A DNA stretch of 64,000 nucleotides from Usnea hakonensis (taxonomy: Eukaryota; Ascomycota; Lecanoromycetes; Lecanorales; Parmeliaceae). The first letter of the stretch is position 1; the number at the start of each line of letters is the position of its first letter. The notes beneath the pieces are model-generated. The model had not been told where the DNA came from. It saw only the letters and a program-made list of their open reading frames with translations, and ran no database searches. The stretch is taken from contig BLJB01000242.1 in assembly GCA_013423325.1 (NCBI GenBank), positions 1 to 64,000 of the forward strand, in the 5' to 3' direction. Of this stretch, positions 34,661 to 46,737 are shown piece after piece. The position numbers and the translations under genes are program-made.

Positions 34661-35184
34661 CTTCCGACCTAGGGCCCAACCGTCTGCATTGGAAAGAACA
34701 AGACTTCTTTCCTGCCGACGAGCCGGGCTTGGTGTTGTAATGATAGGGTACGATTGATGTACAGGCACCGGTGGCGTACTCGTCCATGATACCAATATGG
34801 AGGCATTAGTGCTGATACTTTGTTTTCTTTTCCGTACATACATACATTTTGAGGGTTATTTGGTTTTGTGACATTATTCGCGAACACATGCATTCTATTG
34901 CACGGGGCCATCGTGTTCTTCATAGCTTGCGGGAAGGGACTGATTGGACTTGCCGAACATCTTATTCAGGGTGATCGAGATCTGATGCTTAGTCTATAGA
35001 CAGAGTCTATCTCTGCTGAGATTCTTTCTTGGTCACATTTTGCACGTGGATTCGCATAGAGACTGCATGCTCATAGAATTTAAAGGGCTTGCGAAATCCG
35101 TCTACCGAATTTCACTTTCGCTTTTAAAACTATCTATATCGCCATGAAGAGAATAAAGTGCCACAAGACGGTGCTATATGCATT
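34661..35184. other. Convergent 3' intergenic stretch
   Basis: Lies between the 3' ends of SPT7 (+) and CCT7 (-). No gene seen; it should contain both 3' UTRs. Confidence 0.55.
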
Positions 35185-37149
35185 CTACCTCCTAGGCATG
35201 CCTCTCCCTCTACCCCGGAGCGCACGTTGCGCCGCTCCAGGGGGTAAACCTCGCTGCGGTGCCTGCGGTTGCTCTGATTGTTCGTTTTCTGCGAGAACCG
35301 TTCGTTAGCAATCGTCACCGATTCTCCAGCCCATCACCGGGTGGAAAAGGAAATATCATACTGATGGTCTCATCCACACTCAAAATCAAGCAACTCGCCT
35401 CCACCGCTGCCATGACCGCATTAACCTTGACCAAACTCGGCTCCCACACAAATGCTGCCATATTATCCCGCACGCCCTCATTGTCGAAGTCCACACCCGC
35501 CCAGATATTGCCCTTGCGGTGCTCGACGCGTAATTGAGTTAGTATGTTTGTGGCATCGAAACCCGCATTGTCGCAGAGCTGGCGGGGGATAATCTCAAGG
35601 GCTTTGGCGAATGATTTGATGATTGCTTGTTGTTTCCGTGGAACAGAAAGGTCCGCGTGCTTGTGGAGATGGGCAGAAACTTCCATCTATACATCTCGTC
35701 GTTAGCACATAGTGCCCTATCATACAGGGAGAGTTAGTCGTTGCGTTCACCTCGCAAGCACCGCCTCCAGCGACGATGTTCCTATTCACAATCGCTCGCT
35801 TAACGATCATGATAGCATCGTGGAGACTTCGCTCCACCTCTGCGATGAATTGTTCTGCTCCTCCTCTCAGGACCAGCGTACACGTCTTTGCTGCCGGACA
35901 TCCCTCGAAGAAATTGAACCGCTCACCGCCTATTTGTCGCTCATTGAACCGCGCACATGTACCTAGGTGTTGGGGTTGGATATCTGAGCACGTTGATGAG
36001 ATGCTGCCGCCTGTTGCCTGTACCACTCGTTCAAGATCGTCCGAGGAGACCCGTCCGGCGCAAAAGACGTCACGGTCTGCAAAGTATCTACGTCCACGTT
36101 AGCCGGTCATTTAGGGAGCCTGATTGGGGGAAGACGAACTGCGTAGCCAAGTCACCTATTGGTAGTTTACTCAGCACCACCTTTGCCCCGGTCTTGTACA
36201 CTTCTTCCATTTTATTGTAGATTATCTGCCATTCCGCGTCCACGATCGCCTGATACTCAGACACTTGATCCACTCTGACTTCCGCATTATCTTTCTCGCT
36301 TTTGAGCTCTAGCTCAACGTTTAAGCAGACAATCTTCGGATCCACAAAGGTCTTAGGTTGTTGTTCGAATCCAGCATATGAAAAAGTCTTCTTAAAAGCC
36401 ACCCCGTTCACAAAGAGCGAGTCCTGCAAGGCTCCTCCTGTGATCTTTTTAATTCCAATAAGCTTCTCATTCAGATCTTCTTGATCCAGCGAAAGTACGG
36501 CATCCACGACCACTAGCGTATGATCAGTATCTGTCCTCGTTCAGTGTCTTTCAGCACAACCCACTCTTGGTAAAGAAGTCCGCGTTTCGATGTATTAATT
36601 TGCTGCTCATGGCCGTAGCCGCCAACCTTCTTAAAGTTTCCCTTTGGTTTCCTTCCTTAGTCGTAACAGCAATCTCCTTAATCTTGTTGACCGCCATGGC
36701 TGAAGCCCTCTTCAACCCTTTCATGATCGTCTGAGAACTGACACCCTGCTCAACGTGCTCTTTTACTTCCTTTAGTATTTCGCCTGCGAGAACGACAACT
36801 GAGGTGGTACCGTCGCCCACTTCCGCGTCCTGAGACCGGGCAATATCTGTCAGGATGCGAGCGGCGGGGTGAACTATATCGAGAAGCTGGGAGGAGAGTC
36901 AGCAATGTCAGGGACAGTCTCTGAAGAGCTACTTACCTTCATGACAGTAGCGCCGTCATTTGTGATTGTTTGCCGGCCGTTCTCGTCTACCAATAGCAGA
37001 TCTCCGCCATAAGGCCCCAGAGTACTCCGTATTGTGTCTTGGACCGCTAGACATGCCTGAATATTGGATATGATTTGCCCCTTGCCCTGGGAGGAGTCGG
37101 TGCCCTCCTTCAGCACAATGATCGTGGGAGTCTGCCCTCCAAATGACAT
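35185..37149 (-). CDS. CCT7: Chaperonin TRiC/CCT subunit eta
   Basis: Six exons: 36937-37149, 36565-36886, 36140-36512, 35751-36087, 35362-35686 and 35185-35288 (introns 50-73 bp), about 557 residues. Subunit of the cytosolic ring chaperonin that folds actin, tubulin and WD-repeat proteins using ATP. Group II chaperonin signatures: GPYGGDLLLVDENGRQTITN, LLDIVHPAARILTDIARSQD, the ATP-binding GDGTTSVVVLAGEIL (about 95-109), LRGGAEQFIAEVERSLHDAI and GGGACEMEVSAHLHKHA. WAGVDFDNEGVRDNMAAFVWEP is typical of the eta subunit. The last exon adds a short Gln/Pro/Arg/Gly tail (GRGRGMPRR). One donor is GTTCGT, which is unusual but restores the frame LATQYFADRDVFCAG. Confidence 0.96.
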
Positions 37150-37644
37150 GACTCAGTCTATTGCTCAGGGTGCATACAGACAGTTGACGAAGATTCTGAT
37201 GTCGATGAACGAGAAGCTTTGTCACTGCTGTTCGAAGGTGTTTAAAATCTTGTAAAACAATTTCACATACGATATTGGTATTGGTAGCAATTCGGACGCG
37301 ATTTCCGCGACACAAGGTCTTGGCATTCAGGGCTATAGCCCTCATAACCATCCGACAAATGAAGTACCGAGGTACCGTGGTACCTTACCACCTTACTCAC
37401 TAGAATAATACAAGGAAAGAACTAGTACATACCTTATACTTTCGAGGTATCGGCTTGACGATTCTTACTGACTGAGGAGAAAATTACGAGTACGAGTACA
37501 TTTATCTAAGCCTCGGGCCTTCCCCATGTCTAGACTCAGCCAGAACTCATCATGCATATGCAAAACCCCGGCCATATTATGCATCCCTCATGATCTATTC
37601 ACCCGTGTAAACTTGGTCCCATAACCTGCCTTGGAACTCTTCCC
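37150..37644. other. CCT7 promoter and PSE1 3' region
   Basis: No gene seen. Contains overlapping GGTACC/GTACCTTACC words at 37365-37400, about 220-250 bases before the CCT7 ATG. Confidence 0.5.
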
Positions 37645-40600
37645 TCATACGAAATAGCCCGCCACGGTCTGCTGCGTCTCTGGACTCAATGTGGCAAGGA
37701 CCTGACTTGCGGCGATACCTGCCATCTGGAGAAGTTGCTTGGCAGCTGCCGCTGCCCGCTGGGCAGTTGCGCCTTGTAGAGTCTCTGCTTCGAGCGCCTG
37801 CGCAATAGCTACGAAGCATTGACTCGATATTTGGGGCGACGCGATGACGGCGGGATTTCGTCTTCATTTTGGTCAGTCAATATCTGAGGCAGAGATGCAT
37901 AATCGTGAAGGAACTTACTGGTCAATTAATTGTGCCAGAAACATATAGGCATAGGGTGCTGCTTCCTCGTCGTTAATCACAGGCAACGTATTTAACCAGT
38001 GCTGAACCACCTCCTGGACATTTGGTACTTTGCCCGAATTGGCCTGCAGAATCTTGGCGATACTCGCACATGCATTCTCGGTAGCAAAGACGTGGTCATC
38101 TTCTCGGGCCTGCGGAAGCTGGCAGACTTGAAACAATGTCGATAGGTTCTCCGCAGCGAAACTAGACCAATTTGTTCCTCCCTTTTGAGCCGCTATGCCT
38201 ATACCGTAACAAGCCGCTTGCCGGTTTGCAGGAATCTCATCCCTCATGCCCGCAAGCAAAGGTTGTCTGATGTGACCTTGGTAGCTCCAGCTTTGGTCTC
38301 CGCAAAATTCGAGGACGTCATCATATATACACAGTGCCCACTGCCGTTGCGTCGAGTCTGCGCTGGTGACAAAAGCGTCATAGAAAGGTAACAGACGTGA
38401 CCAGGGTGGAAGAAAAGAAGTTTCCTGGTTTTTGAAGATGGTATGAAATGCTTTGTTCATGTCCGAAAGAAGGGTTTGGTCGTCCTCGATTGCGAAAAGA
38501 ATATCTTCGTTCTCTTCCTCGCCTTCTTCTGTCTCTTGTTGTTCCTCGGCGCGGTTCTTGACTCGCGTCTGATAGTCTTCGAGGGTCGATTTGACAGACT
38601 CGATGAACGCTCCCATATGTTCCTGTGTAAGACAATTCTTTCCAACGACTTCGACAGACTCATAGAAACATTGATACATTTCCGCGAGTGTATCGATGGC
38701 AGGTTCTGCGCTCAAGACCTCAAGAACCTTGTCGATAACCACCTTCCAGAGTTCGCCCAATTGACGAGACGCCTCTCCGTGAGCTTTCTTTACAGAATTA
38801 AGGAGTACTGGCACACTCTTGGCAGAGGCAACTCGAACAGGATCGTGGAAGAAGAACGCCAATCCTGGTAGTGACACCTTTTCTACGATATTGATCACGT
38901 ATGGCTCGAATGCGCCTTCAAGCTGTTGTGCGTAAATGACAATAAGCTCAATAGCCATGTGCTTGTCTTCAAGGATGGAAGTTTTGATTCCTATGACTTT
39001 GCCCTTCAACGGTACCATCTCCCAACCATCCTCTTGCTGGACTTTGGCTATTTGTTCGTCATCGTCAAGAAGCTGGATGTCGGCTTTGGCACTTGCAAGC
39101 TCCATTAGAGGAGGCATGACACCGGCAAGATACGGTATAAAATCGGACCCCAAGACGCGACACATCCGGCCCCAGCAATGCAACAAATATTGTGATTGTG
39201 GATCATCAGTATCCTGGATATTTTGTTGGATGTTCCCCAAGAGCTGCACCAGTGTCACGGCGTCTGACCCCATGCGTTGCTTACCGACGGCCAACGCAAT
39301 CAGAGTCGCACACTCCATCGCTTTCGCTCTCAGGAGTCTGTACTCTTTCGACTGCTCTTCTCTGAGGACGTTAAACAATAAAGGCATTAGGGTATCATAG
39401 TATTTTCCAAAAGCTGTTTCGGCAGAATCAGCAACCGTAGCAATGGTCGAGAGAGCCTGCTCTTGCACGTAACGTTTCTGGCTCTGCAGCAAATGCAAAA
39501 GGCGACTCAATAAATCGTCTAGATAAGGTTCAAGTGTTGATTTTTCCGCCTCCTCACAGAAATTAACAAGAGCCGCAGCGGCGTGAGATTGAATCCTAGG
39601 TTCGGGGGCATCGAGTACGGGTATGATGTTTGTCAAGACAACGTTGTGGTACTTGGCTTGCATTGTTCCTGAGAAATCAGTGCTCATTTGGCCCAGCGCA
39701 TTGCAGCCTGCCCAGCGTACACGGGGATGGGTGTCACGGAGAGCTGGGACTACGAGATCGAGGACTTTATCCAGCTCGCCGATCATGAGTTCCCTGCAGC
39801 CTTCAGAGATTGCTGATATGGCCATAAGTGCTGCATGCCGATCTCGCCAGGCTGCAGAAGTCATCATTCGAGGAAGCCATTGGAAGGTTGGTGGTAGTAC
39901 AGCTCCACCTCCAAGTTTGTTGGCAAGTCGATCCATGCATTGTTCTCCCGCCACGTGGTTCAGATCACTCTCCTCTACATCGAGATCCTCTGAAGCATTC
40001 CATTCCGATGCGTCATCGTCATCGGCGCCAACATCGGTCATTAGACTCAAGCATTGGGTAACCATGTCTGTAGTGTACGAAGGGTCTTTTTTGCACAAAG
40101 CGGAGGCATAGTCCGCGAATGTACCCATAAGCTCCAATGCATTCTGTCGAGTCAGATCACGGAGCTCCTTGTCCTGTATAACTGTCACACTAAATTGTAC
40201 CAAGTTGTGAAAAAGGTGCTTGAACATCATTGGCGCTTCTTCGGCTAGCTCGATCAGAGCAATGAAGGCTTTCGTTAGATTTTCCGAATCGCTTTGCTCT
40301 TTCAGAGGTGGTAGAATGTTAAGGATTTTTGGAACCAAAGAGTAGTACTTTTTCTGCGATTTCTTCTGAATAGATGAAAAGAACGATGAAAAGGCTTCCA
40401 TTGCAGCCAGTCTTACCTGCTAAGGTGTAAGCGAACTCCTGAACTCGAATATTAGTAACATACAGTAACGTCCGCGTCCTCGAAGCCTTTCGTGAAGGCG
40501 CCCATTACCGTCTCCTCATGCTGTTTTTCTATTATTCCTGGAGTGGTAGTAAATATTCGAAAAGCCACTTCTCTTTGGCCTGCATCTTGCGACTGGCTAG

Positions 40601-41183
40601 CCACAAACAGTACTTGCAGAAGCTCTGGCCAGTTCTCGCCTGGACGATACAAAAAGTCAGCCAAAATAAACGGAATTCCCTCTATCCCAGCCATCAGTCC
40701 ATCACGTACCCGCATCCGAATATTGTCTAGCAACTTCAGCCACCGCGTCGCCAATCTTATGCCTGACCATTGGGAGGTTTTCGCTCTGCAAACATTCAAG
40801 TAGTTTCTGTCTTATGGCCACTTTTTGGGGCGGCTGTAACAACAAGAATAGCTCTTTTGATTCTTCCGTCGCTGGCGATTTCCTTGCCTTTGTTGACATC
40901 CTACGAAAGAGGACTGCTCCGAACGAGCGAGTCTGAATACAGGAAGCGTGTCAGCCAGGTGTGTTCTATAATGGCAGAAGGAGGGTGGTAGATGCCATAC
41001 CGTCGGTTCTGGGGCCGACTGCATTTGTTCGACCAAGCCCATGAGCAAGACATCAGGCCGTGCAGCGACCCACTCATTGTTGAGCTGTTCCTCTGCCTGG
41101 GTTCGGATATGATTGTCTGGCGACGAGAGCCCCTGGAGTAGGCTGGCGAGCGCGGCGTGGACCTCGGGAGGAAGGACAGACAT
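37645..41183 (-). CDS. PSE1: Importin beta-3 karyopherin (Kap121/Pse1, Sal3)
   Basis: Five exons: 41001-41183, 40710-40932, 40464-40639, 37919-40416 and 37645-37861 (introns 47-70 bp), about 1098 residues, close to yeast Kap121 (1089). It carries ribosomal proteins, histones and transcription factors into the nucleus and releases them on binding Ran-GTP. HEAT repeats run throughout. Recognised blocks include SFGAVLFRRMSTKARKSPAT, HKIGDAVAEVARQYSD, VRLAAMEAFSSFF, RDRHAALMAISAISEGC, HPRVRWAGCNALGQMSTDF, SHAAAALVNFCEEAEK and PPWSRLLPFYDAF. An acidic loop (EEGEEENED) lies in the C-terminal half, typical of this importin. The last exon supplies NPAVIASPQISSQCFVAIAQ. The gene is encoded tandemly behind CCT7, same strand. 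Confidence 0.95.
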
Positions 41184-41861
41184 GATGGAGAATGGAGGAT
41201 TTGGAGTTTTGGGTTTTTGTATGCTTTATCGCACAGCAAATTCCGCTTTGCGCGTTGGTCGACACGGTCCACAGGATGTTGAAGCTGCTCTGAGGAAAGC
41301 TTTGGAAGAGATCGACTATTGATCAAAGCAATCTAAGGGCTTCCGCAGCAAAACTGCTATTCATACTTGGATGGACAGAGCGGACGGAAGCGTGTTTGCA
41401 CTCTACTGGTGGATTTGAGTGTTTATGTGAAAATGGATTATTATTTTTTTTTTTTTTTTGGTATGCTTGTACCAAGCCGTTTGTTGTATGGACGCGCCAA
41501 GTCCCCGTAGACGGTAGACACGACCTTACCCTAGAATTTAGAATTAGGTACATGCGCCTTAAGTCTAAGGTACTTTACTTCCCCTACGTTGGTTGTTGAT
41601 CCTGAGCTACTTTACCCGACTGGTAGGTCCGCGAGTAATCCTTAGTGCCTTTCCACCTTCCGCCCGCTGCTCTTAGAGCAAAGTATTCCACTGAGAATAC
41701 CAGTAGGAAACGGGAATCGTTATCTCTTTATTCTATTGATGCCGGAGAACAGATGCTACAAAGACTCATCCTACTTATACATGATATAAGTTGCAAGCGC
41801 GAAAAGACAAGCAAATTATCTCATGCAGATAAGTGGGGTAATCATAAGGTACGATACGATA
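41184..41861. other. Intergenic stretch
   Basis: No gene seen. Contains a T run (about 41443-41459) and AAGGTACTTTAC words at 41560-41582. The PSE1 promoter should be at the left edge. Confidence 0.5.
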
Positions 41862-43990
41862 TCAGGAGCGGCTGGCCCGACCAATCGTGAAGACCCCAAT
41901 GATGACCGCAGCCAACGTTACAATCGCCCCCGGCAGTAACAGCTCGTTGGGTATTCCTGCAACCAGCTGATCCGGCTGCTGCTGCTGCTTGTTGGCTTGC
42001 GACGTGGCCTTCCGCTCCTTTTTCACCGGCGTGACCATCTCGCCTTCGTCATCATCGAACCTGCGACTCTTTACTGTCGATGGTGGAGGAGTCAGAGGTT
42101 TTGACATTGCCGGCTGCGGGTCCACTGTCGCAGACATTGGTGGTTTTTCCGGGTCATGCACGAACAGATCGACCTTTTCTCGATGATATTGCCGCGAAAG
42201 CATGATGGCGTCTAAAAGATCTTGATCAGTAGTAATGGAGACCGTGTCGCCTTCGTTGTCCAAATAGCTCAGTGCGTAGCCAGACGCTGTCAACTTCCCA
42301 TCCTCAACAATAGCCTCGCCACCTACTGCATCGATCTCCGCTCCAAGTTTCGCGTTTACGTTACTGACCAGGTCCTCCATACCGGCAGAAGCTGTGACTT
42401 GGAGCCTATGGACGCGTCCACTGGGAGCTTTGAACTTGAATGGAAATGGTGAGTCTTCCGGAGACGTTGATTGCGACTCTTCCGGACTTTCCGAACGATC
42501 GTCATCTCCGTGATGTGAGGCTGATTCGTGCGGCTGCACACTATCCACTCGATCAACATTCGGACGGGATAGCAATTCGGGAGACAGGAGTGATCGATGG
42601 CCTGGTGTATGCACACGGTGGCTGCCTTCCCCTGACATCATTGATTCGGAGTCGTTGTCCAAGGATAGCCAGAATTTGCCCCAAGCTGGTCCTTCGTTAT
42701 CTCCGGTCGACATTGTGTTGATCTGGTTATATTAGTACTTTTACGGTGGTCTGTAAATCCAAAGACCCACCTGTTCAAGAGTTGCGTATGTAAGCTTGAG
42801 CACATCGACCATACCCACGATTTCCCCAGGCTCATTCATGACTGGCAAGTTCAGGTAATGTCCGTCATGCATCTTTCTCAAAGCGGCCTGTATGCTCATG
42901 TCCATGGGCGCAAAGTCTGGGTGAGGAGTCATCACCCTCACAACGCTGCAATTCGATGGGTCCAATCCCGGAGCTATCACTCGAAGGACAACATCCTTAC
43001 TTGTGAATATACCGGTTATCGAACCCTGGTCTTGCACCAGCACCGCAGTAGTATGGTTCTCTTTCATCAAGCTTGCAGCTTCCTTGACAGATGTTCTCAC
43101 TGAAACCGTTGTTGGCGGCAGTCCATTCAAAACAGACTCAAGTGTGGGTCCGGACATTTTCTGCCTCAAAGCCTCAACGTACTGTATTATCTGTTGTGGT
43201 TGACTAGACCCAAGTTCTGACTGCACACCCTCAAGAGCGTCATACAACTTCCGCGACGAACTGTAGGCACGCTCGAGCTTCTCCATTGCGTCGTAGAAGC
43301 ATTTCGTGATATCTAGAATTCCGGAAATATCCTGGTTCTCGTCCATAACTGGAAGATGCCGAAATCCTTTCCGAACCATGAGGTCTAGAGCATCCGTAGC
43401 ACTGGTATCTGTCCTGGCACAAAGGGGATTCTTCGTCATAATCTCTGCTATGGTAATATCTCTGGCCTTGATGCCGGCTCCCACCACGCGAAACGCGAGG
43501 TCTTTAGCCGTGAAAATACCCGCAATCCGATCATCGTCATCCGTGACGAGTACGCAGTCTTCTCGCTTCGCAGCCATCAGTTGAGCCGCTTCTGCTACTG
43601 AGGTGTTCGGTTTAATTTGGAGAGCCTGGCTAGGCTTGAGGGCAAGGACTGTTCCAGGAGGGGCTTTCCGAGTATGTCGAGCTCGAGTAGTGTTGCCCTT
43701 CTTCTTGTTGAGGTCGGCCTCCATCTTCTTCCGAATAGCCTGTGCAGTTGTTGTCAGTCTATGCTCCCATGATGAAGTATAAGGTGCCCGACCTCATCAC
43801 GTTTCGTCTGCTTCTGCCTGCTCGCGCTCAAGGTCGAGGTGCCGGTCTCACTCTGCATTGCGGAACTAGCATGTGACTCTAGCTTGGGACGAGGTATGTT
43901 TGAGGGGCTGTTCTCGAATGCAGGTACCTGACCTCTACCATGACCTCCTCGATTTGGCGTACCTCTGAATGTTCCACCGGCAGCTGACAT
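41862..43990 (-). CDS. CBS- and PB1-domain protein with C-terminal membrane anchor (Mug70-like)
   Basis: Three exons: 43793-43990, 42771-43739 and 41862-42722 (introns 53 and 48 bp), about 675 residues. Order: disordered Gly/Ser-rich N-terminus (1-85); two pairs of CBS repeats (about 90-215 and 255-385; for example GIFTAKDLAFRVV and GIFTSKDVVLRVI), which sense adenosine nucleotides in other proteins; Ser/Glu-rich linker; PB1 domain (about 484-577, FKFKAPSGRVHRLQV and ALSYLDNEGDTVSI); basic, Gln-rich linker; and one hydrophobic segment at the extreme end (about 650-668, LPGAIVTLAAVIIGVFTIG). The arrangement matches S. pombe Mug70, whose role is unclear. The membrane end suggests tail anchoring. 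An in-frame ATG 34 codons upstream (44092) is less likely. Confidence 0.9.
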
Positions 43991-44294
43991 AGTAACAAGA
44001 AATGGGCCAATTAGGCGCGATGGAAACCCGTTTGACGAATGAAGATAGTGTGTTGAATTCCCAAATCTTTTTGGTAAACATCGGCTAAACATCGGTGAGT
44101 ATGATGACCCCTAACGCGCTAAAACTTTCCCTCGAAGAAAATAAGCGAGCACACTCACTGTGGTAAGTAACCAACGAACACCTGAACCACCGACTCTTTG
44201 ATCAGCATCTATCGAAACGTAAGCCAACAAGGTTCCTCACATCTAGAATCTCTCCAGTCTCTTACTGACGGACCAACTCTATAGAATCGCAAAC
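43991..44294. promoter_or_regulatory. Shared divergent promoter, CBS-PB1 gene and RPS26
   Basis: Only 304 bases separate the two ATGs, so both promoters must lie here. A CCCCTAACGCG stretch near 44108-44118 is reminiscent of, but not identical to, AACCCTAA telobox elements seen upstream of fungal ribosomal-protein genes. Confidence 0.5.
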
Positions 44295-44863
44295 ATGGTC
44301 AAAAAACGAGCATCCAAGTACTCCTCCCCACCGCGTAATCAGGAATACCCAGGCCTGCAGCTAACATGGCTACCACAGCGGTCGCAACAAGAAGGGACGA
44401 GGTCACGTCAAGCCCATCCGCTGCTCCAACTGTTCGCGGTGTACCCCAAAGGACAAGGCGATCAAGAGATTCACCATCCGCAACATGGTTGAGAGTGCTG
44501 CTATTCGTACGTCTCGCTTCCCCTCTAGGTTTTCTTACATGATGAAAATCTAGACTGGACTGACATATGAGTTTTGAATCCAGGTGATATCTCTGATGCT
44601 TCTGTCTTTCCCGAATATGCCGTCCCGAAAATGTATTTAAAGCTACAATACTGTGTCTCGTGTGCTATTCACGGCAAGATCGTTCGGTACGATACTCCTG
44701 TTACACTCTAGGAATTCTCCAGTTGACAGTCTTCGTACTTAGTGTACGCTCTCGAGAAGGCCGCCGTAATCGTGCACCCCCTCCGAGAGTTCGATTCAAC
44801 AAGGACGGAAAGAAGATAAACCCACAGCAGGCGAACAACATTGCGAAAACAGCTCAGGTTTGA
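44295..44863 (+). CDS. RPS26: 40S ribosomal protein S26 (eS26)
   Basis: Four exons: 44295-44317, 44379-44506, 44584-44686 and 44743-44863 (introns 61, 77 and 56 bp), 124 residues. Part of the mRNA exit channel of the small subunit. Starts MVKKRASNGRNKKGRGHVKP; zinc-binding cysteines appear in IRCSNCSRCTPKDKAIKRF and YCVSCAIHGKIVRVRSREGR. The C-terminus RAPPPRVRFNKDGKKINPQQ is typical. The first exon is only 23 bases, a frequent pattern in intron-rich fungal ribosomal-protein genes. One small oddity: the usual GRC in the zinc motif reads SRC here. Divergent from the CBS-PB1 gene. Confidence 0.97.
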
Positions 44864-45141
44864 GTGATTAGCTATGCTTCAATGGGCTGAAATGATTATG
44901 GTTTACTAGCAAGCGGTTCATGGAGGATGGCAGACAACATGATGATGAACAGGCAATCCTAAGATACTACCGCCCACCAGGCTCTTCATCCTTGTCTGAA
45001 AGGCTATTTCCCCCGCATGCTCAGCGCTGCCCAAAATGCTCCAAGGAAATGCCATACTGCACGTATTCCCATATTCGTAATATTAGTATGGAATAATAGT
45101 GCCAGATTGCCTCCCAAAATTCTTTTGCGCCTTGCCTTGAC

Positions 45142-46737
45142 TCACGTCCTGTTGAACCAGAGATATACTCCTGATATTCCTGCGGCAGCAAACGCCACAA
45201 TGCAACCCGAGACAACGAAAATATGTTGTCCACAAAAGACCGCCAACCACGATACATCTGTCAAGGTTCAGACCTGCCCACAAGAATTCAGAGTCTTTAC
45301 GGCACACTAGGATCCTGACCTTCTGCCCTGGCCTCTTCGATCTGGCCATCACCAGCTTTCGCCTCTACCACAGCTGCTGCCAGACTCTGATCATTCTTCA
45401 TGTTGCTGAAAAAGCCATCTGCCTCACTGGCATCGTCAGTATTTTCTACCTTCTTATCACTTGTTTGCGGTGAAGTTTCGGGCGGCAGCTGTCCCCGTTC
45501 CCGTAAATGCCGTTGCTTGAATTGGTCACGAATGACCTCGTAGAGGAATTGATACTGTCCTTCCATTTGAACCATGAGCATTCTTTGCTCTCTCAAGCGA
45601 TCCACCACATCGTAAATCATGTCTTCGTCTTGTTTGGCGTCTAATATCGCATCTGATTCGACTTGAGCAAGAAGATATTCCAAAGCGATGAACGTCCCTG
45701 AACGTCCTACTCCAGCGCTGCAATGAATGATCTTAGGATTACTAGGCGAGGTGTTCTTCTCTGCGCAAAGCCGCAATAGCTCCAAGAGAGCAGTACGGTT
45801 ATTATCTTCCGGAACAGAAAAGTCTGGCCAGCCGGAGAACAAGAAATGCCACACATCTTTCGTTTCTGCACCGAATCTCAATGATAGCTTGCGAACTTCT
45901 GTTTTAGAGTTCACATCTGAATGATAGTCCAAGAAGGTCACACTACCTTCCGCAGTCTCTACCGCGCTGTCTAAGGGTTCTACCGGAAAAGATCCGGCCT
46001 CGACGTTCAGCGGAAAATACTGAAAACACTTTTCCGTGGTCCCATCATGAGTCTGAGTCAGCATAACAATGACAGCTACATCGGTGGTTTCCTGCCATAT
46101 CATATGCCAGAAATGGCTCGTGCCTGATTCTTTCGGTCCCTTTAAGAAAATTCAATAGGTCGGTCAGAAATAATTAGAGGCGAGAGCGACATACCTGGGT
46201 TGCTATGAACTTAGTTTCCACACCTGTCCGTGGATCTCGTAGTGATATGGGTGAAGCGTTGATGTAGTCGGACTTTCCTGGAGTGACTTTGAGATGAATG
46301 CGAGACTTCTCCCATGGTTGAACGTTGCCGTAACGATTCCTCTTTATGACATGGGGGCTTTTATCCTGCACCCATTGCGAAGCCGGATCGTTTCGACCTT
46401 GCAAGATACGTAGTTTTTCCTTCCATGCCAAGTCATTGAATTTAGCTCGAACAGCTATGTAATATTAGTGGATGACCTAAGAAAGAAGCTGCATGATGCA
46501 TGCTCGCGTATGCACGATACACGAAAAAAGAGGCTTACCGCTTTGTGATTGACGGAGGAAAGGCGGGATCTTATAATCGACTCGAGTCTCTTCTTCTTCT
46601 TCTTCTTCTTCTTCTTCTTCTTCTTCTTCAATCTTTGTCGCTTTCAACACTGGCGGTGATGCCAAGGGGGTAGGGCTATCCTGAGAGCGGGCCCTTTTAT
46701 TTGCCGTGCTGATAGCTTTGGCCAAAGGAGCCGTCAT
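45142..46737 (-). CDS. Cytosolic-type protein tyrosine phosphatase with possible tail-anchor exon
   Basis: Exons 46539-46737, 46195-46454 and a large exon down to 45320 or 45297. Reading straight on gives a stop at 45297 (433 residues, ending QDPSVP). Splicing a 62-bp intron (45258-45319) instead adds exon 45142-45257, giving about 464 residues and a hydrophobic end (IFVVSGCIVAFAAAGISG, then VYLWFNRT). The catalytic domain dephosphorylates phosphotyrosine: KNRYGNVQPW and DYINASPI, WHMIWQ, WPD loop (W257, D259), and P-loop HCSAGVGRSGT with the nucleophile near Cys293. QMEGQYQFLYEVI is the Q-loop. A run of about 14 Glu from a GAA microsatellite lies near residues 35-50. The tail would resemble mammalian PTP1B, which is ER tail-anchored. 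The core is certain; the last exon is inference. Confidence 0.87.
46589..46630. repeat. CTT/GAA trinucleotide microsatellite in coding sequence
   Basis: About 14 perfect CTT units (GAA on the coding strand) inside exon 1 of the tyrosine phosphatase. They encode a poly-Glu run. Such tracts vary in length between strains. Confidence 0.9.

Noticed and set aside
43991..44092. Upstream in-frame ATG for the CBS-PB1 gene
   Set aside because: It would extend the protein by 34 residues into the short shared promoter with RPS26 and the extension looks non-coding.
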